Below, one piece after another: positions 5,340 through 11,311 of a DNA stretch of 11,311 nucleotides (position 1 is the stretch's first letter; each line of letters starts with the position of its first letter). This DNA is from Myxococcales bacterium (GTDB taxonomy: Bacteria; Myxococcota; Polyangia; Fen-1088), in NCBI GenBank assembly GCA_003157315.1, contig PMJE01000302.1, positions 5,023 through 16,333 on the forward strand, written 5' to 3'. Made by a program: the position numbers and the translations under genes. The notes beneath the pieces are model-generated. The model saw only the letters and a program-made list of their open reading frames with translations, searched no databases and was not told where the DNA came from.

Positions 5340-8257
5340 CACGCAGTGACGTGGATGCGTCCCTCGGTTGGGGCCGGCAGGGGAGAGCCCTGGGTTGGCC
5401 GATACGACGCGGGCGTCTCGCCCGAAAATTCTGGGGTCTCTGGCGCTGGCTGGCCCGGTTGCCCGCCATCTTGTTGGCCAGAATCGAACCGCCCAAGCGC
5501 AAGACCCTCGCTGGCTAGCGCCGCGCGCGCCTCGGGTGCACGTGTCGTGAAGAGGTGCGCCATGGATCCGCCCAAGCTGATCTCGGCGCTGCCTTGCCGA
5601 ACCCGCAGGTGCAGGGCCAGATCCCCGTCCGGCGATTCGATGGACATGTGCGCTGCGTGCGGCAGCACAGTCACACTGAGCCCATCATCGCGCGTAACCT
5701 GGGCAGCCAGAGAGGCGGCGTGCGCCGGCAGGTGAGTGGCCGCACGTGGTTCGGTGGGCGGTGCACTGGTCGGTGTACTGGCAGTTGGCGCGGGAACCGG
5801 CAGCGTCACTTGCAATGGAGCCTGGGTCACTGTGGCGGTTGCTTGAGCATCGGCGCGAAGGCCATCCTGGGCGTGCGCCAACGGGATGGACGCAAACCCC
5901 GCAGGAGCCTGCAAAGGCTGCTTGCCTTGATCGGTCCGTGGCGCGTGCACGTGTTCTGTGACCGAGGCGATCTCGGCCGGGCGCAGGTGATGGGTTTGGG
6001 AAGAAGGAGAGGGGAGGTTCGGGGCCGCGACCGAGGCTGCCAACCAAGCTGACGCTTCCTCACTGGGACTATCTGTGCCGTCCTGTGCGCGCGCAGGTTC
6101 TTCTGTACTTGTTTCTTTGCTGCGAGCGCCTGCCTGGGCCGGGGCTTGACCTGCCGGCGCAACCAACGCATTTGTCTCTGCTGCGGGCGGAGCGGGTGGC
6201 GCGGTGGTCGGGGTGGAAATGGGCGGGCCAGCCGGTGCAGGCTTGACAGTACGAGACAGCGGGCCCGTCGCCCCCTGCAGGGGCTTCGGGACGGACGGCC
6301 CACCCCAATTCCCCCCGCTCGCTTCGCGCGCGCCCGTCGCGGCCAGTGGCACTTCCGTCGATCTAGCGGCTGTGCTGTGGGCGGAGGGCGCAATTGATGG
6401 CAGAGAAGACGGCGCCAAGCCCGCGGGCTGCGTGAAGCTTTCAGGTTGGGTGAGCTGGCCGGCGGCTGAGGCGATGTTGCCAACTGGCGCTGCGGCCGGC
6501 GGAGACGCGACTGCGGCGCTGGCATCAGATGGGCTGGAAGCAAGCCTGTGGCGCGCCGGGGTACTTTCGGCCGGGGAAGACCTGTTCGAGGCGCCGGTCG
6601 CGCGCGTGCCCTCAGCCGCCGTAGTCGGAACTGCTGGCCGTCTTGCAAAGACGTGAGCCGGTCGGGCGCCGTCGGCAGTCGCGTTGGGGACCGTGGCCGC
6701 GACGGGCGCGTGCTCAGCACGGTGTGTGCCAGGGGGTGGGCTGTCCGTTCCGAGGCCCGCGAAGGGGGTGGCCGGCTGAGACTCAGATGTCGCTGCCGAT
6801 GCGGTAAAGCTGCGCACCAGCCGGGTAGTTTCACTCGTCGGCACGGGAATCGCCGTCTGTGTCGCAAGAACGCGAGCCGGTTTGGCGCCATCGGTAGTCG
6901 CCGTGGGGACCGTGGTCGCGACGGGCGCGTGTGAAGCACGCGTAGGGAGGTGGGGTGGGCTGTCCGTCCCGAAGCCCGCGAAGGGGGTGGCCGCGACGGG
7001 CGCGCGCAAAACGTGCGGGCCACGAGGGGGTGAGCTATCCGTGCCGACTGACTCAGGCTCAGATGCTTCCAACGGGATCGCAAAGACGCGAGCTGGCCTC
7101 GCTACCATGGTTGTTGGCGCGTGGGCAGTGACAATGGTCGTCGTCGTGTTCGCGGCCGCGGTCGTTGGTGTGGTCGCGGCCGCGACGGGCGCACGCTCAG
7201 CGCGCGGGGTGCGAGGGGGGCGGGTATCCATGCCGGATCTTCCGAAGGGGTTGGCCGGCTCGGGCTCAAGTGCCTCTAACGGGATAGCGAAGACGCGAGC
7301 TGGCCTGGCTACGCTGGCTCTCGATGAGGGGACAATGGCCGTGGCTGTGGTCGTGGTCGTAACTGCGGTCGTTGCTGTGTTCATGGCCGGAAAGGGTGCG
7401 TGCTCAGAAGGCTGGGTGAGAAAGGGTGTGCAGTCGGTGCCGACGCCCGCGAAGGGGGTGATCCGGTCGATCGCTTCCACCGGCGTGGCCAAGCTTGTGG
7501 TCAGGCGTGTGCCGTCAGTCGTGGCGGCAAGAACCGCAGTCGCAGCAGCTTCGCTCGCCGGTGTGGCATCAGCCGGAATCGAGGATGTTCTTCCTGCTGC
7601 CACAAAGTAGGTGTGCCCGCGGCTGGTTGTTTGCGTGGCGACGGGCGGCGAACCCACTGCGGCCAAGTGGCGGACGCTGGCGGCAGTTGGCTCTGCGCCC
7701 GTCGGTGCGCCCGCGGCAGGTCGCGCGTGTCCGCCGGCATAGCCCGTCACACTTGCAGCAGGAGGGAAAGCCAGCTCGCCATCCGCGGTTGCCGAGGCAG
7801 CGCCCGCCGGCAGAGGCGACGGGGCCGGGGCACCGCACTCCCGCGTCCCCGAAGCAGAGCAGCAAACCGGTTGCCTCCTGTCGTGAGACTGTGAATTTGC
7901 GTCGTGTTCGGTAGTTGCTCGTCTTTTAAGCACGTCGAGGGTCTCTTCTCCTCCCGCCTCGGGCCGCTCGGCACTGTGCGATCTTGCTCGCTCTGGCAAA
8001 GCGCTCGGTGCCGTGGACGGCAGAGCGGCTGCCGCTCTCCCGGCCGATGGCATTGCCACCGAGGTCCCGTGCGATGGCGTTGCCCGCGTGGCTTGCAGCG
8101 AGGAAGCGGGCGCAGGGGAGTCCCCCTGCGACTTGCAGATCGACCGGCAGAACGTCTGAGCGAAGCTGCCGTCGTGCTGGTGCTGGGATCCACTGCCGGA
8201 GCCATGGGAAACACGGCCGCTCTCGGCCTGCACTATCGCAGTGGCGGCGACCTTCAT
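5339..8257 (-). CDS. fliK: FliK, hook-length control protein, unusually long with internal repeats
   Basis: FliK is exported during hook growth, measures hook length and, through its C-terminal domain, makes the FlhB export gate switch from hook to filament substrates. The 972-residue product is more than twice the usual size (about 400). Residues 1-850 are low-complexity Ala/Pro/Thr/Ser. A degenerate repeat array spans about 267-538, with units such as TPFAGLGTDSPPP, RAEHAPVAATVP, DGAKPARV and RPARVFAIPLEA. The conserved C-terminal hook-length domain is at about 850-925 (LSVTVLPHAAHMSIESPDGD, then LALHLRVRQGSAEISLG and a final ALASEGLALGRFD), followed by a Gln/Gly/Pro tail. The ATG overlaps the upstream stop as ATGA and has AAGGGAG 7 nt upstream. 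The C-terminal domain and position between ylxF and flgD make the assignment firm. The N-terminal 250 residues are unrecognisable and hold several cysteines, so compensating frameshifts there cannot be excluded. Confidence 0.88.
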   Translation of the reverse strand: MKVAATAIVQAESGRVSHGSGSGSQHQHDGSFAQTFCRSICKSQGDSPAPASSLQATRATPSHGTSVAMPSAGRAAAALPSTAPSALPERARSHSAERPEAGGEETLDVLKRRATTEHDANSQSHDRRQPVCCSASGTRECGAPAPSPLPAGAASATADGELAFPPAASVTGYAGGHARPAAGAPTGAEPTAASVRHLAAVGSPPVATQTTSRGHTYFVAAGRTSSIPADATPASEAAATAVLAATTDGTRLTTSLATPVEAIDRITPFAGVGTDCTPFLTQPSEHAPFPAMNTATTAVTTTTTATAIVPSSRASVARPARVFAIPLEALEPEPANPFGRSGMDTRPPRTPRAERAPVAAATTPTTAAANTTTTIVTAHAPTTMVARPARVFAIPLEASEPESVGTDSSPPRGPHVLRAPVAATPFAGFGTDSPPHLPTRASHAPVATTVPTATTDGAKPARVLATQTAIPVPTSETTRLVRSFTASAATSESQPATPFAGLGTDSPPPGTHRAEHAPVAATVPNATADGARPAHVFARRPAVPTTAAEGTRATGASNRSSPAESTPARHRLASSPSDASAAVASPPAAAPVGNIASAAGQLTQPESFTQPAGLAPSSLPSIAPSAHSTAARSTEVPLAATGAREASGGNWGGPSVPKPLQGATGPLSRTVKPAPAGPPISTPTTAPPAPPAAETNALVAPAGQAPAQAGARSKETSTEEPARAQDGTDSPSEEASAWLAASVAAPNLPSPSSQTHHLRPAEIASVTEHVHAPRTDQGKQPLQAPAGFASIPLAHAQDGLRADAQATATVTQAPLQVTLPVPAPTASTPTSAPPTEPRAATHLPAHAASLAAQVTRDDGLSVTVLPHAAHMSIESPDGDLALHLRVRQGSAEISLGGSMAHLFTTRAPEARAALASEGLALGRFDSGQQDGGQPGQPAPETPEFSGETPASYRPTQGSPLPAPTEGRIHVTA
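6271..6344 (+). repeat. Inverted copy of the fliK repeat unit
   Basis: The plus strand here matches the coding (minus) strand of copy B (6914-6987) without gaps, with 61 of 74 identities including an exact run of GGGCTTCGGGACGGAC. The plus strand, read in the register of codons starting at 6270, gives GFGTDGPPQFPPLASRAPVA and, further on near 6408, DGAKPA, which are the array's peptide blocks. In fliK itself the segment is read antisense, as ATGAREASGGNWGGPSVPKP. Confidence 0.8.
6645..6773 (-). repeat. fliK repeat copy A (129 bp)
   Basis: It aligns without gaps to 6864-6992 with 24 mismatches in 129 positions (about 81% identity, counted by eye). It encodes TPFAGLGTDSPPP through DGARPAHVFA. 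Confidence 0.85.
6864..6992 (-). repeat. fliK repeat copy B (129 bp)
   Basis: This copy is the partner of 6645-6773, displaced by 219 bp (exactly 73 codons), so gain or loss of one unit would keep the frame. It encodes TPFAGFGTDSPPH through DGAKPARVLA. Confidence 0.85.
7331..7387 (-). repeat. Thr/Ala codon tract in fliK
   Basis: Residues 291-309 of FliK read AMNTATTAVTTTTTATAIV. On the plus strand this is a run of GTG, GTC, GCC and similar triplets. A related Thr-rich stretch (TTPTTAAANTTTTIVT) occurs at residues 362-377, about 7127-7174. Near-repetitive triplets like these are candidates for in-frame slippage. Confidence 0.55.
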
Positions 8258-9138
8258 GGGGTGGCTCCCTTCTTGGCTGGGCTCGGCTTGCGCGTCGCGA
8301 TTTCGGTGGCCAACTCCGCAGCCAGTTCCGGCTTGAGGTACCCCATCACAGCCCCGGCGTCGGCCGGCCGCATGCGACGCAGGACCTCGGCCGCCAAACG
8401 GTGATCCAAGCGAGACACCACCGCCGCGGCCTGTTCGGGCTTCATGCCTTTCATGGTTTTGGACACACTTTCAAGCTGCTCGCGGGCCATGTCCTTTGCC
8501 GCTGCTGCGGTGACTGTGGCAGAAGGGCTGCTCTCGCTCGGCAGGCCGCGAGCCTCGCCGTCACACGAGCCACGCTGTTTGATGAGCGCCTCTAGCCGGG
8601 CTGTCTCTTGTCGAAGCTGCTCGCGCGCTTGGGTGATCTCCGACGCCAACTGCTCGAGACGCGTCCGATCGGAAACTGGCGCCACCACTTCCGTTGGGGC
8701 AGACAGCGACTGGCGCAGTTCATTCTTCAGCGCAGTGGTGGTCAAGTTGGGCAGGGGAGAGGGAACCCCGCGTCCGGCAACCGCTGTGGCACGCGTGCTT
8801 TTGGCCTTGCTACTGCTGTGGCGGGGCGGCGACGCAGTCCCGGCCGGGCTCGTTTCTGGTTTCGCTAGCGTAGCTGGGGCCTCGATCGGGGCGACTTGTT
8901 CTGCTGCAGCGGGGGTTGGTTCGACAATCGGCGCGCGACTGGGCCGGCCACCGCCGCCCGAGATGGGCGGCGGCTCGATTGGGGGCAGACCCGGCCGCAC
9001 AGGTAGGGGCGGTGCCGACGGCGACGGTGCTGCGGGGGGAGCCACCACCGGGCCTTCGGGTAGCTTCGGGCCGCTGCCAGGCGCGACGGCCGCGCTGGCC
9101 ACGACCAGCCAGAGAGACAACATCATAATACTAGGCAT
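8254..9138 (-). CDS. MotE/YlxF-like flagellar protein (signal/anchor segment, Pro-rich linker, coiled coil, MgtE-N-like domain)
   Basis: This 294-residue protein sits between fliI and fliK, the place of ylxF (after fliJ) in Bacillus-type operons. It starts with a hydrophobic segment (IMMLSLWLVVASAAVA, residues 4-19) that could be a signal peptide or membrane anchor, although no positive charge precedes it. A Pro/Ala-rich linker follows at about 24-130, a short coiled coil at 158-190 (RLEQLASEITQAREQLRQET) and a helical domain at 220-285. The domain has MKGMKPEQAAAVVSRLDHRL and AAEVLRRMRPADAGAVM, the signature of the MgtE intracellular N-domain family found in MotE and YlxF. MotE is a periplasmic chaperone in Sinorhizobium; the role of the operon-borne relatives is unclear, so a stator or export role is inference. 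The ATG overlaps fliI by 8 nt and is preceded by GGAGA; the stop overlaps fliK. Confidence 0.8.
   Translation of the reverse strand: MPSIMMLSLWLVVASAAVAPGSGPKLPEGPVVAPPAAPSPSAPPLPVRPGLPPIEPPPISGGGGRPSRAPIVEPTPAAAEQVAPIEAPATLAKPETSPAGTASPPRHSSSKAKSTRATAVAGRGVPSPLPNLTTTALKNELRQSLSAPTEVVAPVSDRTRLEQLASEITQAREQLRQETARLEALIKQRGSCDGEARGLPSESSPSATVTAAAAKDMAREQLESVSKTMKGMKPEQAAAVVSRLDHRLAAEVLRRMRPADAGAVMGYLKPELAAELATEIATRKPSPAKKGATP
8265..8271 (-). promoter_or_regulatory. Ribosome binding site of fliK
   Basis: The minus strand reads AAGGGAG, 7 nt before the fliK ATG at 8257. It lies inside the end of the MotE/YlxF-like gene, supporting the ATG that overlaps that gene's TGA. Confidence 0.65.
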
Positions 9139-10486
9139 GGGTCTCCGGTTTTGCCGAGGCCGGGGCGAGGCCTGGCGTTTCCAGCGCGCGCTTCAGGTCG
9201 GTCAAAGTCTGCGCAAGAGTGAAACGCTCCTCGGGAGCCTGGCGAAGCACGGCGTTGACTTCGTTGATGCAGTGGAGAGCTCGGTCGACGCGCGGATTGG
9301 TACCGGCCACGTACGCGCCCACCTCGATGAGATCGGCGGTCTCCCGGTAGGCGGCCAAGACTTCGCGCGTCTCCTGCGCCAGCTCGCGATGGCTCACCGA
9401 CACAACGTCGTTCATCACCCGGCTCACGCTGCCGAGCAGGTCCACCGCCGGGAAGTGGCCCCGCTGGGCCAGCCTGCGCGCCAGTACGATGTGGCCATCC
9501 AGGCACGCACGCGCCGCATCGACCACCGGATCGGTGAGATCGTCGCCCTCGGCCAGCACGGTGTACATGGCGGTTACGCTGCCCGCGCTCTCCACGTTTC
9601 CCGCGCGCTCCACCAAGCGCGGCAGCAGGGCAAATACCGACGGCGGATAGCCGCGCGCGGTGGGAGGCTCGCCCGCGGCCAGTCCGATTTCCCGCTGCGC
9701 CATCGCAACCCGGGTGAGCGAGTCGAGCAGGAGGAGCACGCGCTTGCCGTGGTTGCGGAAGTACTCGGCCACGGCGGTGGCAGCCATGGCGGCACGCACA
9801 CGCACCAGGGGCGGCTCATCGCCGGTGGCCACCACGACCACGGAACGGCCCAGGCCTTGGCCCAGGTCGCGTTCCACGAACTCGCGCACTTCGCGGCCGC
9901 GTTCGCCCACCAGCCCCACCACGATGACGTCGGCGTCGGCATCGCGTGCGAGCATGCCGAGGAGCACGCTCTTGCCCAATCCCGGCCCTGACATAATGCC
10001 CATGCGCTGGCCTTCGCCGCAGGTCAGGCAGGAGTCAATCGAACGAATGCCCAGTACCAGCGGCCTGCTGATGCGCCGCCGGCTCATGGCGGGCGGGGGC
10101 GGCGCGTGCAAGGGAACCCGAGTGTGTACAAGCGGGGACGCCATACCGTCGAGCGGTCGCATGGCTGCGTCGACCACCCGTCCGAGCAGCGCCTCACCCA
10201 CCACGATCTCACCCGCGCTGGCGCGGGGAACCACCGGGCAACCCTCGCCAATGCCCCGCACGTCGCCAAACGGCATCAGGATGGCATGCGACCCAGCGAA
10301 GCCCACCACTTCGGCGGTGACCAGGCGGCTTTCCGCAGCTTGAATCTCGCACGAAGTTCCCACCGCCACCTGGGGCAGTGCCGCTTCCACCACGATGCCC
10401 GAGGCGCGGGTCACCCGACCAGCCAACACACAGGGCTCGGCGTTGGCCAAGCGGTTGCGGATCTCCTGCAGAGCAAGCAGGGTCAC
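9131..10486 (-). CDS. fliI: FliI, flagellum-specific export ATPase
   Basis: FliI is the F1-beta-like ATPase of the flagellar type III export apparatus in the cytoplasm. It forms a hexamer below the FlhA/FlhB gate and works with FliH. The 451 residues are standard length. The N-terminal beta-barrel is at about 15-90. The Walker A loop is GIMSGPGLGKSVLLGM (163-178), the catalytic glutamate E195 lies in VGLVGERGREVREFVE, and Walker B is LLLLDSLTR with D255. RGYPPSVFALLPRLVERAGN (279-297) and the FliI signature TVLAEGDDLTDPVVDAARA follow, then LDGHIVLARRLAQRGHFPAVD. The C-terminal helical domain ends near 436. The start is a GTG overlapping the fliH TGA, with GGAGGA 6 nt upstream. The P-loop begins with Ser rather than Ala/Gly. 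No fliJ follows it. Confidence 0.97.
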   Translation of the reverse strand: MTLLALQEIRNRLANAEPCVLAGRVTRASGIVVEAALPQVAVGTSCEIQAAESRLVTAEVVGFAGSHAILMPFGDVRGIGEGCPVVPRASAGEIVVGEALLGRVVDAAMRPLDGMASPLVHTRVPLHAPPPPAMSRRRISRPLVLGIRSIDSCLTCGEGQRMGIMSGPGLGKSVLLGMLARDADADVIVVGLVGERGREVREFVERDLGQGLGRSVVVVATGDEPPLVRVRAAMAATAVAEYFRNHGKRVLLLLDSLTRVAMAQREIGLAAGEPPTARGYPPSVFALLPRLVERAGNVESAGSVTAMYTVLAEGDDLTDPVVDAARACLDGHIVLARRLAQRGHFPAVDLLGSVSRVMNDVVSVSHRELAQETREVLAAYRETADLIEVGAYVAGTNPRVDRALHCINEVNAVLRQAPEERFTLAQTLTDLKRALETPGLAPASAKPETHA

Positions 10487-11112
10487 GAACTCTCCTCCCA
10501 GGTCCCCGCCTGCAGCGCGTGGCGCAGTTCCTCAAGGCGGGTGTTGATACGACCGTCCACCGTGCCGAGATCGCCCGCGACCACGCAGTCACCCCGCTGC
10601 AAGGACGCATCCGCAATCACTTCGATCTGGGCAGCCGCCACCGACGAAATGGCCTGCGCGCCGTCCTGCTTCAGCACCTCCTCGACCAGACGCGCATCCT
10701 CGGGACAAAGCTGCAGCTTGATGTGGCGGGATTCGCCCAGGCGGCGAATCGCGCTGCGCACCAGCCCCACCAGGTGCTCCAGGTTGGCGGTCAGATCAGT
10801 TTCCAGGATCCGGCGCGCCACCATGAAGCCCACCTCCAGCGCGTCGGAGCGGGCCTCGGCGGCCAGCCGCTCGGCGGCCTGGCGCAGGAACTGGGCGGCG
10901 CTGCCGATGCGCTCGCTCACTTCATCGGCTAGCTTCTGCATGTCGATGACCGTGGGGGACGCCGGGTGCTCGGACGCGGAGGCCGCGGAAGTTGTCGACG
11001 AGCGGCGCGGCGCCGGACCTCCGAACGCGGCCGGCTCTACCTGCGGCTGGCTGGGCAGCCGACCCATGAAGCTGGGGCGACGGGTAGGGGCCTCTCCGTT
11101 GCGCGCGATCAT
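10483..11112 (-). CDS. fliH: FliH, flagellar export ATPase regulator (stator stalk protein)
   Basis: FliH binds FliI, restrains its ATPase and tethers it to the C-ring and FlhA. The product is 209 residues from the ATG at 11112, which begins 4 nt after the fliG stop with AAGGA about 12 nt upstream; a longer frame from a TTG at 11181 would overlap fliG by 65 nt. A disordered Pro/Ser-rich N-terminus reaches about residue 50. A long helical region follows at 58-110 (LADEVSERIGSAAQFLRQAA, then GFMVARRILETDL). The V/F-type-ATPase E-subunit-like C-domain has HIKLQLCPEDARLVEEVL and IEVIADASLQRGDCVVAGD, then LGTVDGRINTRLEELRHAL at about 182-200. This C-domain and the fliG-fliH-fliI order identify it. 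The N-terminus lacks the tryptophans that bind FlhA in enteric FliH. Confidence 0.9.
   Translation of the reverse strand: MIARNGEAPTRRPSFMGRLPSQPQVEPAAFGGPAPRRSSTTSAASASEHPASPTVIDMQKLADEVSERIGSAAQFLRQAAERLAAEARSDALEVGFMVARRILETDLTANLEHLVGLVRSAIRRLGESRHIKLQLCPEDARLVEEVLKQDGAQAISSVAAAQIEVIADASLQRGDCVVAGDLGTVDGRINTRLEELRHALQAGTWEESS
10493..10498 (-). promoter_or_regulatory. Ribosome binding site supporting the GTG start of fliI
   Basis: The minus strand reads GGAGGA, 6 nt before the GTG at 10486. It lies in the last codons of fliH, and start and stop overlap as GTGA, so fliI translation is probably coupled to fliH. Confidence 0.75.
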
Positions 11113-11116
11113 CTGG

Positions 11117-11311
11117 TCAGACCATCCTTTCCGTGGGGTTGACGATGCTGATGCGCCCCTGTTCCGCCAGACCAAAGGCAATCTTGACCAGCTCGGCCTG
11201 GGCAGCCTCTACCGCAGCCAGCTTCACCGGACCCATGGCGCCAATCTCGTCTTCCAACATCTGGCCGGCCCGGGTCGACATATTCTTGAGGAAGCGCTCC
11301 TTCACCGCGGG
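11117..11311 (-). CDS. fliG: FliG, flagellar motor switch protein, C-terminal end only
   Basis: FliG is the rotor subunit that receives torque from MotA and sets rotation direction with FliM and FliN. Only the last 64 residues are in the window; the frame runs off the right edge as P-A-V-K-E-R-F, so no start is visible. The segment has KERFLKNMSTRAGQMLEDEI, then GAMGPVKLAAVEAAQAELVK and a short GLAEQGRISIV strand. This is the pattern of the end of FliG (R-x-x-L-x-N-M-S-x-R-A, then a G-P-V/R motif, then VE-x-AQ). That alternating motif is found in the repeated ARM-like units of FliG and is strongest at its C-terminal end. It is followed after 4 nt by fliH, the conserved order. Confidence 0.92.
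   Translation of the reverse strand, partial: PAVKERFLKNMSTRAGQMLEDEIGAMGPVKLAAVEAAQAELVKIAFGLAEQGRISIVNPTERMV

Larger units (their letters stand above)
6644..7459 (-). repeat. Degenerate in-frame repeat array in fliK (residues about 267-538)
   Basis: Recurring peptide blocks are: TPFAG(V/F/L)GTD at 267, 424 and 497; HAPV/RAPV(A) at 286, 356, 419, 443 and 517; RPARVFAIPLEA at 318 and 388; and DGA(K/R)PA(R/H)V at 456 and 529. Block spacing is about 70-73 codons, keeping frame. The copies are well diverged and the order is partly mosaic, so this is an old and rearranged array. Confidence 0.8.

Noticed and set aside
5328..5342. GTG start at 5342 for flgD
   Set aside because: The AAGGAG ribosome binding site lies inside that extension and is correctly spaced for the ATG at 5327.
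4905..5735. Plus-strand frame of 276 codons over flgD and the end of fliK
   Set aside because: It is antisense to flgD and the conserved FliK C-domain, with no recognisable motifs.
6204..6656. Plus-strand open frame over fliK that encodes array-like peptides
   Set aside because: Rejected as a gene: it has no start context or family. Its resemblance to the array is explained by the inverted repeat unit and is reported as a finding.
5827..7083. Minus-strand open frame of 418 codons in another frame of fliK
   Set aside because: It is Arg/Pro/Ser-rich with no domain and overlaps the frame that carries the FliK C-terminal domain; it is a composition shadow.
6644..7459. CRISPR-like array
   Set aside because: The repeats are long, diverged, coding and in frame within fliK; there are no short identical repeats with uniform unique spacers.
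8444..9991. Long plus-strand open frame of 515 codons over the MotE-like gene and fliI
   Set aside because: It lies antisense to well-recognised genes, its translation is low-complexity Gly/Ala/Arg/His without family motifs, and long antisense frames are expected in GC-rich codon usage.

Overview
The window is a GC-rich, densely packed flagellar locus from a motile bacterium with a Gram-negative-type or other deep-branching background. Nine genes lie head to tail on the minus strand. Read in their direction of transcription, they are: fliG (3' end only), fliH, fliI, a MotE/YlxF-like gene, fliK, flgD, flgE, flbD/swrD, motA and motB. A tenth gene, fliD (missing its 5' end), lies on the plus strand and converges on motB. 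The order fliG-fliH-fliI-(fliJ)-ylxF-fliK-flgD-flgE-swrD is that of the Bacillus fla/che operon. Here fliJ is absent from its usual place and motAB follow swrD. This order, the GC richness and a 'CCACAG...' intergenic palindrome suggest a phylum such as Acidobacteriota, but the window alone does not prove that.

Region by region: 1-1263 fliD (filament cap); 1264-1413 a convergent intergenic region filled by an imperfect ~104-bp palindrome; 1414-2958 the stator genes motB and motA; 2962-3195 flbD/swrD; 3196-3296 the largest gap in the minus-strand operon, holding a small GC hairpin; 3297-5327 the hook gene flgE and hook-cap gene flgD; 5339-8257 an unusually large fliK (972 codons) with a degenerate repeat array; 8254-9138 the MotE/YlxF-like gene; 9131-11112 the export ATPase gene fliI and its regulator fliH; 11117-11311 the end of the switch gene fliG. 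Most minus-strand genes are separated by 0-21 nt or overlap by 3-8 nt, so they are probably co-transcribed and translationally coupled.

Together the genes cover export energisation (FliH, FliI), hook assembly and length control (FlgD, FlgE, FliK), the rotor/stator (FliG, MotA, MotB, probably tuned by SwrD and the MotE-like protein) and the filament cap (FliD). There are no RNA genes, CRISPR arrays, insertion sequences or stretches over 300 bases without a gene. The most unusual part is the middle of fliK. It carries diverged in-frame repeat units, including two 129-bp copies phased at exactly 73 codons. It also carries one unit in inverted orientation, where the opposite strand still encodes the repeat peptide.
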